64,000 nt of DNA from Burkholderia lata. GTDB taxonomy: Bacteria > Pseudomonadota > Gammaproteobacteria > Burkholderiales > Burkholderiaceae. Every line of letters begins with the position of its first letter. The first letter of the stretch is position 1. Below the pieces are notes generated by a model, which was not told the origin of the DNA, did no database searches, and saw only the letters and a list, made by a program, of their open reading frames with translations. The translations under genes were made by a program, and so were the position numbers. The stretch spans positions 1 through 64,000 of the forward strand of contig NZ_CABVQK010000023.1 of assembly GCF_902499335.1 (NCBI RefSeq). The letters are read 5' to 3'. This document shows, in pieces, positions 17,454 to 25,893 of the stretch.

Positions 17454-17909
17454 TCAACCGGCCCGGAACACGCCGGCCTCCCACGCGAACGGCTTCGCGA
17501 GCCGGTTCCACGTGTTGATCTGCGCGACGATCAGCGTGAGCGTGGCCAGTTCGTCGCGATCGAAGTGCGCGCGCGTCGCGTCGACGAGTGCGTCGCCGAT
17601 CGTGTGCTCGCTGATCAGCGTCAGCGCTTCCGCCCAGCGCAGCGCGGCCTGCTCCTTCGGGCTGTAGAGATCGGGCGTTTCGTGCCACACGGGCAGCAGG
17701 TTGTAGCGCAGCGGATCGTCGCCCGCGTGAATGCCTTCCTTGATGTGACGGTCGAGGCAGTAGGCGCAGCCGTTGAGCTGCGACACCCGGGCGCGCACCA
17801 GTTCCACGAGCTTGAAATCGTGGCCGGTGTTGTTCGCATATTCCTCGACGTTGAGCACGACGTCGAGCAGCCGGGCGGGGAGTTGTCCAAACGAGATGCG
17901 TTCTGGCAT
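17454..17909 (-). CDS. Carboxymuconolactone decarboxylase / AhpD-like family protein
   Basis: 151 aa from the ATG at 17909 (MPERISFGQLP); the upstream 61 codons of the open frame look non-coding. It contains the AhpD signature with a redox CxxC and following His (LNGCAYCLDRHIKEGI) preceded by a conserved Glu (VELVRARVSQ). Proteins of this group are small all-helical peroxidase-like or uncharacterised enzymes, often of 140-190 residues. The same strand carries an AraC gene downstream. Substrate unknown. Confidence 0.88.
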   Translation of the reverse strand: MPERISFGQLPARLLDVVLNVEEYANNTGHDFKLVELVRARVSQLNGCAYCLDRHIKEGIHAGDDPLRYNLLPVWHETPDLYSPKEQAALRWAEALTLISEHTIGDALVDATRAHFDRDELATLTLIVAQINTWNRLAKPFAWEAGVFRAG

Positions 17910-18209
17910 GGCGACTGACCTTTGGAAGCGTTGTTGGATGTCGTGTTCCGGTTCGGTACGTTGTTGCGATCTGCGCCACATGAACAGTAATCCTGAATAT
18001 ATGGCGGCGGGATCGCCCGGCGAGCAAAGGCACCATGCACGCATGATCCGTTGTGCGGATGCGGCGGCTTCATGGGCGGCGGCGCGCGGCACGTGCGGCC
18101 GTGGTGAACCGGAGGCGAAGCGATCGTATCAGGTGCACCTGCCGACCGGAATCGCCGGATTCCGTATGTTGTTCATGCCGATGAGGAGATAGTCGACTCG
18201 CGAAAGCGG

Positions 18210-19001
18210 TCAGCCCTGATCGTCCGGATGCGTGCGCAGAATCGCGTCGGCGAACTCGACGAACCCGCTGCCGCCCGGGCCTCGCGTGATCCAGCGCGGC
18301 AACGCAGGCAACTGCTGCAGATACTCGACCACGGTGCTCATGCCGGCCGTGTGGGTGAAGTAGCCGAACATCGGCGCGTCGTTGGTGGAATCGCCGGAAT
18401 AGGCCACGCAATCGCGTGCCGAACCGGCGTCGACGCCGAACGTGTCCGACAGCACGCGCAGCGACATCGACAGCTTGTCGTACCCGCCGACCCAACCGAT
18501 GATCCACAGGTTGTTGATGGTCGCGTCCGCGCCGGCCGCGACCAGCGCGTCGCGTATCCGGTCGTCCTGGTCGCTGCCGGTGCGGGCGTACGCGAGCGAG
18601 GTCAGCCTGAAATCCTGGTCGTCCGCGTGGCGGGCGGCGGGTACGGCCGTCTCGACCTGCCGCGCGATGCGCGAGAGCGCGGCGCGTGCGTCGGCACGCA
18701 CATCGTCCATGTGCCAGTAACTGCGTTCGGCGCCGTGCCCGTCCGCGCCGCGCCGGATGAACAGCCCGCCGTTTTCCGCGACCACCCCGTCGACGGGCCA
18801 CATGCGCGCCATCTGGTCGCACCAGCCGGCCGGCGCGGCGGTCACCGGGATCACGCGGATGCCGTGCGCCTGCAGGCGTTCGAGTGCCGCATAGGTCTGC
18901 GCGGCCAGCCGGCCGCGATGGGTCAGGGTTTCGTCCATGTCGGTCAGCAGGAAGCGGACGGACGAGAAGGTGTCGGCGGGGGCCAGGGCAAGCGGCTGCA
19001 T
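18210..19001 (-). CDS. HAD-superfamily (IIB, Cof/SPP-like) phosphatase
   Basis: 263 aa from the ATG at 19001 (MQPLALAPADTF). Motif I is LLTDMDETLT, with the nucleophile Asp at about 21 and the acid/base Asp at 23. Motif II is VIPVTAAPAGW. Motif IV is SGDSTNDAPMF, where GDSxND matches sugar-phosphate-type HADs. A cap region between motifs II and III contains RTGSDQDDRI. It probably dephosphorylates a sugar phosphate or similar metabolite in the cytoplasm; the substrate cannot be named. It is divergent from the acyl-CoA ligase gene across about 300 bp. Confidence 0.85.
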   Translation of the reverse strand: MQPLALAPADTFSSVRFLLTDMDETLTHRGRLAAQTYAALERLQAHGIRVIPVTAAPAGWCDQMARMWPVDGVVAENGGLFIRRGADGHGAERSYWHMDDVRADARAALSRIARQVETAVPAARHADDQDFRLTSLAYARTGSDQDDRIRDALVAAGADATINNLWIIGWVGGYDKLSMSLRVLSDTFGVDAGSARDCVAYSGDSTNDAPMFGYFTHTAGMSTVVEYLQQLPALPRWITRGPGGSGFVEFADAILRTHPDDQG

Positions 19002-19302
19002 GGTCTCGACAGCGGAATGACGATCGTTGATTATGAAGAAGGGCGCGTGGCCGTGCCACGCCGCTTCCTGCTTAGCAATTCGCACCGGGGAATAAGCGGT
19101 CGCCTGCGCGGGTCGGCAAAGTTGTCTGGACAAGCTCGAACCGACACATGTCCGTTTCGATCATCTTTTCGGCCGCCCGGATCATTTTCAAAGTGCGTCG
19201 CGCGGGCGATAGTCGCCGGTCAGGCGATGGTCCGCGCTTCTCCGGCGTGCAGGCCATCGTGCGAACGGCGCGGCCGGCGCGCCGTCCCCCGTGGAGTGAG
19301 AC

Positions 19303-20937
19303 ATGACGAAGAGACACTGGACCGGGTCGTATGGCTCGATCCCCGCCGAGATCGATCCCGATCGCTTTCCTTCCGTAAGCGCGTTGCTCGACAACGCGAT
19401 GCGCCGTTTCGCCGATCGCCCGGCGTTCCACTCGTATGGCCGCACGCTGACCTATGCCGACGTCGACCGCTTGTCGACCGCGCTGGCCGCCTATCTGCAG
19501 CAGGTCGTGGGCGTCCGCAAGGGCGATCGCGTGGCCGTGATGCTGCCCAACGTGCCCGCGTTTCCGGTCGCGTTCGTCGCGATCGCGAAGATCGGCGCAA
19601 TCCAGGTCAACGTGAACCCGCTCTATACGGCGCGTGAACTCGAGCATCAGCTCAATGACGCGGGCGTCGAAGTCGCTGTGGTGTGCGGCGGTTCGATGGG
19701 CACGTTCGCCGAAGTGGTCGGCGGTACGCGCGTGCGCACCGTGCTGAGCGTCGGGCGCGGCGATCTCGGCGTCGTCGATGCGCCGGCCGGCGCCTGCGAC
19801 GCACTGCCGCCCGGTTCGATCCCGCTTGCGGATGCCGTTGCCGCCGGGGAATCGCTCGCGCTCGAACCGGTCGCGCTGGAAGGCGCGGACCTGCTGCTGC
19901 TGCAGTACACGGGCGGCACGACCGGCCTGTCGAAGGGCGCCGCGCTGTCGCACCGCAACCTCGTCGCGAACATCGAGCAGTTCGGCGCGATCGTGCCGGC
20001 CGCGCGCGAGCCGGGCGAGGAGGTCGTCGTCACGGCGATCCCGCTGTATCACATCTTCGCGCTGACGGTGAACTTCCTGTCCTACTTCGCGATCGGCGCG
20101 CAGAACTGGCTGATCGCCAACCCGCGCGACATGGACGGCTTCATCGACGTGCTGAAGGCCGCGCGGCCGACGGTGTTCGTCGGCGTGAACACGCTGTACG
20201 CGGGGCTCGCCGGCCATCCGCGCCTGACGGAAGTCGACTGGTCGCGGCTGAAGCTGTCGGCCGGCGGCGGCGCGGCCGTGATCGACGTGATCTCGTCGCG
20301 CTGGAAGGCGGTGACGGGCAACTTCATCCGCGAGGGCTACGGGCTGTCGGAAACGTCGCCGGTCGTATCGTTCAACCCGCAGTCGATCGACTCGTTCACG
20401 GGTACCACGGGCCTGCCGCTGCCGTCGACCGACGTGAAGCTGCTCGACGACCAGGACAACGAGGTGCCGATCGGCGACGCGGGCGAGATCTGCGTGAAGG
20501 GGCCGCAGGTGATGGGCGGCTACTGGCAGAAACCGGACGCAAATGCGGCCGCGTTCACGGCCGACGGCTATTTCCGCACCGGTGACGTCGGCGTGTTCGA
20601 CGAAGCCGGTTTCCTGCGGATCGTCGACCGCAAGAAGGACATGATCATCGTGTCGGGCTTCAACGTGTACCCGAACGAGGTGGAAGCCGTGGCCACCGCC
20701 GTGCCGGGCGTCGCCGAATGCGCATGCATCGGCGTGCCGGACGCGCGCACGGGAGAGGCGGTCAAGCTGTTCGTGGTGCTGGCGCAGGATGCGTACGTGA
20801 CGGAGGAGCAGCTCGTCGCGCATTGCCGCGAGAGCCTCGCGGGCTACAAGGTGCCGAAGCTCATTCGCTTCGTCGACCGGCTGCCGAAGTCGACCGTCGG
20901 CAAGATCCTGCGCCGGGAACTCAGCCGCACCGACTGA
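19303..20937 (+). CDS. fadD: Long-chain fatty acid-CoA ligase (FadD-like)
   Basis: 544-aa acyl-adenylate-forming enzyme that activates fatty acids to acyl-CoA. Visible motifs: the phosphate loop YTGGTTGLSKGAALSHRN, YGLSETSPVV, GYFRTGDVG, DRKKDMIIVSGFNVYPNEVE and the C-terminal catalytic Lys in STVGKILRREL. The length agrees with the FadD family (about 540-560). The start at 19303 has GGAGTGAG in front. It overlaps the start of the following AraC frame if the longest form of that gene is used. It is not adjacent to other beta-oxidation genes here, so it may serve a specialised acid. The symbol denotes the family rather than a proven orthologue. Confidence 0.9.
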   Translation: MTKRHWTGSYGSIPAEIDPDRFPSVSALLDNAMRRFADRPAFHSYGRTLTYADVDRLSTALAAYLQQVVGVRKGDRVAVMLPNVPAFPVAFVAIAKIGAIQVNVNPLYTARELEHQLNDAGVEVAVVCGGSMGTFAEVVGGTRVRTVLSVGRGDLGVVDAPAGACDALPPGSIPLADAVAAGESLALEPVALEGADLLLLQYTGGTTGLSKGAALSHRNLVANIEQFGAIVPAAREPGEEVVVTAIPLYHIFALTVNFLSYFAIGAQNWLIANPRDMDGFIDVLKAARPTVFVGVNTLYAGLAGHPRLTEVDWSRLKLSAGGGAAVIDVISSRWKAVTGNFIREGYGLSETSPVVSFNPQSIDSFTGTTGLPLPSTDVKLLDDQDNEVPIGDAGEICVKGPQVMGGYWQKPDANAAAFTADGYFRTGDVGVFDEAGFLRIVDRKKDMIIVSGFNVYPNEVEAVATAVPGVAECACIGVPDARTGEAVKLFVVLAQDAYVTEEQLVAHCRESLAGYKVPKLIRFVDRLPKSTVGKILRRELSRTD

Positions 20938-21038
20938 TGGCGCTGGCGCGCCGTGCAGCGCCCGGCGCGCCGAAGGCCCGGAAGGCTCCGCGCGGGCCGC
21001 TCAAGTACAATGCGAGCGGTTCGATCGACGGGGACGCG

Positions 21039-22097
21039 ATGACCGGTTCAGATTCACTTTCCGCCCAGCCCGGGCCGACAGCCGGGCGTGCGTTGCCGTC
21101 GCCGAGCGCGACGGTGCCGATCTCGCTCGTCAACGGCTTCCTCGCGAGCGCGGGCGCGCAGCGCGACGTGGTCGAGCGCTACCTGCGCGGGGCCGGCATC
21201 CCGATCGAGCTGCTCGGCGAACCGCATGCGCGTGTGACGGAGGAGCAGTTCTCGACGCTGTACCGCACGCTCGCGATCGACCTCGACGACGAGATGCCCG
21301 GCATCTTCTCGCGCCCGCTGCGCGGCGGCACGCTGAAGTACCTGTGCCTGAGCCTGCTCGATGCGCGCAACCTCGAAACGGCGCTGCATCGTTTCGGCCA
21401 ATTCTTCCATATCCTGCTCGACGATTTCTTCGTCGAATCGAAGCGCGACGGTCTCGTTGCGCAGGCGGTGCTGCGCCCGAACGACGCCATCGGCCCGATC
21501 GGCGCGCTCGGCCAGGAACTGATGCTCAAGCTCGTGCACGGCGTGTGCTCCTGGCTGATCGGGCAGAAGATCCCGCTGCTGCAGATCGAGTTCGCGTGCC
21601 CGCGGCCGCGCCATGCGGTCGACCACCTGTACTTCTTCACCGGCGCCGTGCAGTTCGACTGCGAGCGCACGCTGATGCGTTTCAGCGCGGACTACCTCGA
21701 CGCGCCGATCCGGCAGAGCAAGCGCAACCTGCGCAAGTTCCTCGCGCGCGCACCCGGCGACTGGATCTTCGAATCGTTCAGCGAACAGCTCGTGTGCCAT
21801 CGCGTGCGGCAGTACCTGTCGGAAGCGTTGCCCGACCTGCCGGTGATCGACCACGCGGCCGAGCATCTGCATTGTTCGGTGCGCACGCTGAGCCGCCACC
21901 TGGCCGCCGAAGGGACGACGTTCCAGGTGCTCAAGGACGAACTGCGGCGAGACATCGCGATCCAGCGGCTGACCGATACGCCCGATACGATCGCGGCGAT
22001 CGGCGCCGACATCGGCTTCGACGATCCGAGCGCGTTCCATCGCGCGTTCCGGCACTGGACGGGGAGCACGCCGGGCACTTACCGGCGGCGCGTGTAA
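21039..22097 (+). CDS. AraC-family transcriptional regulator with Arabinose_bd-type N-domain
   Basis: 352 aa from the ATG at 21039 (MTGSDSLSAQPG). An ATG at 20937 overlapping the ligase stop would add 34 basic residues without family character. The long N-terminal domain (SLVNGFLASAGAQRDVVERY) is followed by two HTH units: AEHLHCSVRTLSRHLAAEGT, then IGADIGFDDPSAFHRAFRHW, ending TGSTPGTYRRR. Its position 3' of fadD suggests control of fatty-acid activation, which is inference. It is convergent with pqiC. Confidence 0.85.
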   Translation: MTGSDSLSAQPGPTAGRALPSPSATVPISLVNGFLASAGAQRDVVERYLRGAGIPIELLGEPHARVTEEQFSTLYRTLAIDLDDEMPGIFSRPLRGGTLKYLCLSLLDARNLETALHRFGQFFHILLDDFFVESKRDGLVAQAVLRPNDAIGPIGALGQELMLKLVHGVCSWLIGQKIPLLQIEFACPRPRHAVDHLYFFTGAVQFDCERTLMRFSADYLDAPIRQSKRNLRKFLARAPGDWIFESFSEQLVCHRVRQYLSEALPDLPVIDHAAEHLHCSVRTLSRHLAAEGTTFQVLKDELRRDIAIQRLTDTPDTIAAIGADIGFDDPSAFHRAFRHWTGSTPGTYRRRV

Positions 22098-22117
22098 CGC
22101 GTCGCGCGTCGCTTGAA

Positions 22118-22144
22118 GGTAGCCGGTTCCCATAACTGGCTACC
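22118..22144. terminator. Hairpin between convergent araC-type and pqiC genes
   Basis: An 11-bp stem (GGTAGCCGGTT and AACTGGCTACC, one G-T pair) encloses the loop CCCAT, just after the AraC stop and before the pqiC end. There is no long T-tract, so it is either a weak bidirectional terminator or an mRNA 3' end stabiliser. Confidence 0.5.
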
Positions 22145-22184
22145 CTCGCGCGCTCCCATGGACGGCTCCCCTGGGCGGGACGGT

Positions 22185-22814
22185 TTACGAATCCGGCGGA
22201 CAGGCAGGGCGCCCGGTGCCGAAGCTGCGCACCGTGCTCGCGATGCGGGTGGCGAACTGCTCGATCATGCGCTGTTGCACGCGCACCATGTCGGCGTAGC
22301 CTCCGGGGGCCGCCTCGTTGAGCCGCGTGCTGCACGAAATGCGCGTGCCCGGCGTGTCCTGCTGCACACCGACGACCCAATCGGCTTCGAACTGCGCCAT
22401 GCGCCCGGGCCACGCATCGAAGCGGCGCACCTGCGTGCGGATGCTCATGACGGTCTGGTTCGACGGACGCGGCAGGCCGGTGACGTTGCGCGCGCCCAGT
22501 TGCTCGACGAGCGCCGACGAAAGCGCCGCGCGCAGCTCGTCGCCGAGCGGTGCGACCCAGCGTTCGTTGTCGAGTATCACCGCGGTGCCCGTCCCGCTGC
22601 GCACGACCATCTGCTGCTGGTCGAGCTGGGCGGGGATGCCGACCGGCAGCACGTTGATCGCCAGCGGCGCGGTGGCGCGTGCTGCCGTTGCCGTCGCGGA
22701 CGTGGCCGGCGAGACGAGCGTGTAGTAATGCACCGGGTTCGACGCGCAGGCGGTCAGCGCGATGACGGCGCCGGCGCCCAGGGCGATCGTCCTGGCGCGA
22801 ATCGGGAAGCTCAT
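22185..22814 (-). CDS. pqiC: PqiC-like lipoprotein (ABC-type transport auxiliary lipoprotein family)
   Basis: 209 aa. The start at 22814 overlaps the pqiB stop (ATGA), and the lipobox ALTAC places the lipidated Cys at 23. The mature part (VHYYTLVSPATS, INVLPVGIPAQLDQQQMVVR, LDNERWVAPLGDELRAALSS) matches the PqiC/YmbA family. PqiC is an outer-membrane lipoprotein that docks the PqiB tunnel, completing a lipid path across the periplasm. It is last in the pqiA-pqiA-pqiB-pqiC operon. Confidence 0.88.
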   Translation of the reverse strand: MSFPIRARTIALGAGAVIALTACASNPVHYYTLVSPATSATATAARATAPLAINVLPVGIPAQLDQQQMVVRSGTGTAVILDNERWVAPLGDELRAALSSALVEQLGARNVTGLPRPSNQTVMSIRTQVRRFDAWPGRMAQFEADWVVGVQQDTPGTRISCSTRLNEAAPGGYADMVRVQQRMIEQFATRIASTVRSFGTGRPACPPDS

Positions 22815-24481
22815 GGTTGTCGTGGCTCCTGCTGGACAGGCGGGGTTGAAGGGGCGACAGGCGCGCTCGGCGCGTGATCGGCCCCGGTTCCCCGGAGCAG
22901 CGATTCGGGACGGCGGCCCAGCATGTCGGTCAGCGTGCGCAACGATCGCGCGGTGCGCTGGACTTCGGTCAGCGTGTTCGCCAGGTTTTCCTGAAGCGGG
23001 CCGTCGTCGGCGATGCCCTGGCGCAATGCGCCGAACGTCTGGTTCGCCTGGTCGAGCGCGCGCGTCGTCGACGGCAGCAACTGGCCGTTGACCTGCCTGA
23101 GCGTCGCGTCCAGGTTCGTCAGGCTCGAATCGACATGCTTGCCGATCGAATCCAGCGGCATCTTGTTGATCTTGTCGACGATGTCGGCGATCTGCTCCGG
23201 CAACTTGTCGAACGTACTCGCCACGGTGGGCAAGGTCAGCGGCGTCGCATTCGCATCGAACGGCACCTTCGGCGCGTTTTTCACGAAATCGAACGAAATG
23301 TAGAGCTGCTCCGTCAGCAGGTTGCCGGTACGCGCCTGCGCACGGAGCCCATGCTCGACCAGGCCCGCGAGAAACTGGGCCGCGCGCGGATTGCCGTTGC
23401 CTTCGGTCTTCTGCAGTTTCTCGATGACGGGGCCGAGCCGATACGGATAGACCTTCACCATGACGATGGACTGGAAGCGCCGGGTGGTACGGTCGAAGTC
23501 GAGCCGGGTCGAGACGACCTTGCCCATTTCGATGCCGGAAAATTCCACCGGCGCCCCGACGGCGAGCCCGCGCAACGGCTGCTCGAAACGGAGTCGAATG
23601 AGCTGGGATGGCCCGTCCGGCGCAGCCATCGCGAAAGTTTCGTTGTCGGCGAGCGTAAACAGGCGGCCGGCAGGGGCTGCCGCCGCCTCGCTGTCTTCCG
23701 GTGTCGCGAACGCGATGCCGCCGCCCATGATCGTGGCGACCGACTGGGTTTTCAGTTTCAGGCCGTGGGCGTCGAGCGACAGATCCATGCCGCTCGCGTT
23801 CCAGAAGCGCGTATCGGTCGTCACCAGCCGATCGTACGGCGCATCGATGAACACCTGCAGGTTCATGTCGCGGCTCTGCATGTCGAGCTTGTACGACGCG
23901 ACGTGGCCCACCATCAGATGGCGGTAATAGACCGGCGAGCCGATATCGAGCGAACCGAGATCGGTGGCCCGCAACGCGAAACTCGTCCCCGGCATGCCGT
24001 TGATGACGGTAGGCGGCGTCTCGAGCCCCGTGAAGGCTTTCCGCGCGTTCTGCGAGCGGCCCGTGTCCATGCCGATGTACGCGCCGGAGAACAGCGTGTC
24101 GATACCCGATACGCCGCTCATGCCGACGCGGGGGCGCACGACCCAGAACCGCGTGTCGTCGTGAATCAGGTTGCGCGCATTCTTCACGAACGACACCGTC
24201 GCGACGACGTGCGAACTGTCGTCGCTCAGCGAGATGGCGGTCACGGTGCCGATCACGACGTCCTTGTACTTGACGGGCGTCTTGCCGGCTTCGAGGCCTT
24301 GCGCGGTGTTGAACGTGATCGTGATTTCCGGTCCGACGGACAACCACGCGTGTATCACCATCGACAGGCCGATCAACGCCGCGACGAGCGGCACGAGCCA
24401 GACGAGCGAAAGCCGCAGGCGGTTGCGTGTCACGGGCGGGTCGTGGGGTTCGAGGCCTTGCGGGCCGGATACAGGATTCAT
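22811..24481 (-). CDS. pqiB: PqiB: MCE-domain intermembrane transport protein
   Basis: 556 aa. One N-terminal membrane helix (LSLVWLVPLVAALIGLSMVI) is followed by repeated MCE domains (starting EITITFNTAQGLEAGKTPVK; another at LDIGSPVYYRHLMVGHV; a third near LRGLAVGAPVEFSGIEMGKV). The C-terminal helical region has a coiled-coil look (NLDATLRQVNGQL, ALRQGIADDGPLQENLANTL). The start at 24481 overlaps the preceding pqiA stop. PqiB hexamers form a syringe-like tunnel for lipids between the inner and outer membranes; the family role is envelope maintenance, induced by redox stress in enterics. Confidence 0.92.
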   Translation of the reverse strand: MNPVSGPQGLEPHDPPVTRNRLRLSLVWLVPLVAALIGLSMVIHAWLSVGPEITITFNTAQGLEAGKTPVKYKDVVIGTVTAISLSDDSSHVVATVSFVKNARNLIHDDTRFWVVRPRVGMSGVSGIDTLFSGAYIGMDTGRSQNARKAFTGLETPPTVINGMPGTSFALRATDLGSLDIGSPVYYRHLMVGHVASYKLDMQSRDMNLQVFIDAPYDRLVTTDTRFWNASGMDLSLDAHGLKLKTQSVATIMGGGIAFATPEDSEAAAAPAGRLFTLADNETFAMAAPDGPSQLIRLRFEQPLRGLAVGAPVEFSGIEMGKVVSTRLDFDRTTRRFQSIVMVKVYPYRLGPVIEKLQKTEGNGNPRAAQFLAGLVEHGLRAQARTGNLLTEQLYISFDFVKNAPKVPFDANATPLTLPTVASTFDKLPEQIADIVDKINKMPLDSIGKHVDSSLTNLDATLRQVNGQLLPSTTRALDQANQTFGALRQGIADDGPLQENLANTLTEVQRTARSLRTLTDMLGRRPESLLRGTGADHAPSAPVAPSTPPVQQEPRQP

Positions 24482-25125
24482 GCTTTCTCGGCGTCCCAAA
24501 TGAGGCGTGGGTCAAAACTCATCGCAGACAGCATCGTGAGAATGACGACCATGCCGAAAAACAAAATGCCGGCGCGCGGTTCGATCTCGGACAGCGGACC
24601 GAACTTCACCAGCGCACAGATGATCGCGACGACCAGCACGTCCAGCATCGACCAGTAGCCGACCAGCTCGACCGCGCGGTACAGCACGGCCCGCTCGCGC
24701 ATGGCCGACACGCTGCGCCGGCCCGTCGTGACGAGCAACGTGCCGATCGCGAGAAACTTCGTGCACGGCACGACGACGCTCGCGATGAAGATCACCGACG
24801 CGATGCCGTACGAGCCGCTTTTCCAGAACACCACGACGCCGCTGAGGATCGTCGATTCGCTGTGGCTGCCGAGCAGCGTGGTGCGCATCACCGGCAACAG
24901 GTTGGCCGGGATGTAGAAGATCAGGCTGGCGATCAGGAGTGCCCACGCGCGCACGAGGCTGTTCGAACGACGCGCGTGCAGCGCGGAGCCGCACCGCGGG
25001 CAGCGTTCCGCTTCGGCGGCATGCGCGTGCGCATCCTGCGCGGCGGATGCGTGCGTGCGGCAGACGAGGCCGCACGCATGGCACCCGATCATGCCCAGTT
25101 GACTGGCGCGTACAGGCAGGCTCAC
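24478..25125 (-). CDS. pqiA: PqiA-like membrane protein, C-terminal-half paralogue
   Basis: 215 aa with a GTG start at 25125 overlapping the stop of the preceding gene (GTGA). The N-terminus has a zinc-ribbon-like pair (GCHACGLVCR, then RCPRCGSAL). Four membrane segments follow: ALLIASLIFYIPANLLPVM, then IASVIFIASVVVPCTKFLAI, then SMLDVLVVAIICALVKF, then GILFFGMVVILTMLSAMSF. In E. coli the two halves form a single PqiA of about 417 aa; here each half is its own gene. An inner-membrane partner of PqiB. Confidence 0.88.
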   Translation of the reverse strand: MSLPVRASQLGMIGCHACGLVCRTHASAAQDAHAHAAEAERCPRCGSALHARRSNSLVRAWALLIASLIFYIPANLLPVMRTTLLGSHSESTILSGVVVFWKSGSYGIASVIFIASVVVPCTKFLAIGTLLVTTGRRSVSAMRERAVLYRAVELVGYWSMLDVLVVAIICALVKFGPLSEIEPRAGILFFGMVVILTMLSAMSFDPRLIWDAEKA

Positions 25126-25769
25126 GGGCGGCCTCCGGACGTTTCCACCGGCACGACCCAGTCCCACAGCTGGCGCGTGTCGTGACCCGCGATCAGCGGG
25201 ATCAGCACCATCAGCACGGCCGTGGCCCACAAGCCGGCGCCGGGAATGATCTGCATGATGCTCGACAGCTTGATGATGGCGATCAGGATGCCGAGCAATC
25301 CGACCTCGATCATGCTCCAGGGCCGCAGCGCGACGAGCAGCCGCATCAGCGGGCCGAACGCGGGCGCGCGACGCCCGGCGCGGGCAAAGGCCAGCAACCA
25401 GATCAGCGTGGCGATCTGCAGGAACGGCACCACCACGATGGCGAGCGCCGTCGGAATCGCGATCGGCGCGGCGTAGCCTTCGGCAAGCGCGAGCGCGGAT
25501 TGCCACAGCGTGGCTTCGCTATGCAGCCCCTGTACGCTGATCCGCATGATCGGGCAGAGGTTGGCGATGGCGAACACCACGCCTGCGGCAACCGCCAGCG
25601 CGAGCCACCGGTCGATATCGAGCCAGCTCGATCGAAACAGCACGGCGGAACATCGCTCGCAACGCGCGACCTCGTGAGGCCCCAGCGCACGGCGTCGATA
25701 GACGCTGTCGCAATGCTCGCAGGCGATCAGGGTCGGATACGTGTCCATGTGTTCGTGTTGCTCGCGCAT
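25122..25769 (-). CDS. pqiA: PqiA-like membrane protein, N-terminal-half paralogue
   Basis: 215 aa from the ATG at 25769; an alternative ATG at 25748 (MDTYPTLI) would also be plausible. A CxxC...CxxC ribbon (CEHCDSVYRRR and RCERCSAVLF) is followed by four membrane helices, including ALAVAAGVVFAIANLCPIM and TALAIVVVPFLQIATLIWLL. First gene of the pqi operon. All four genes overlap by 4 bp, which indicates strong translational coupling and near-equal synthesis of the complex. Upstream, about 125 bp separate it from the antiporter end. Confidence 0.88.
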   Translation of the reverse strand: MREQHEHMDTYPTLIACEHCDSVYRRRALGPHEVARCERCSAVLFRSSWLDIDRWLALAVAAGVVFAIANLCPIMRISVQGLHSEATLWQSALALAEGYAAPIAIPTALAIVVVPFLQIATLIWLLAFARAGRRAPAFGPLMRLLVALRPWSMIEVGLLGILIAIIKLSSIMQIIPGAGLWATAVLMVLIPLIAGHDTRQLWDWVVPVETSGGRP

Positions 25770-25893
25770 GCGCGCTCGATGACTTGCTTCGCAGTGTGCT
25801 TGGCGTCGATGGACGTTTTTGTGCGGTTTGATGGAGAAATGATGGAGCCGGAATGTGCTTGAATGCGGTGCGTTTCCATCGATCGCGATATCC

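Noticed and set aside
22185..24515. A 776-codon open frame on the minus strand spanning pqiB and pqiC
   Set aside because: Its first two thirds are the shadow of pqiB in another frame; only the last 209 codons (pqiC) have family character and a lipobox.
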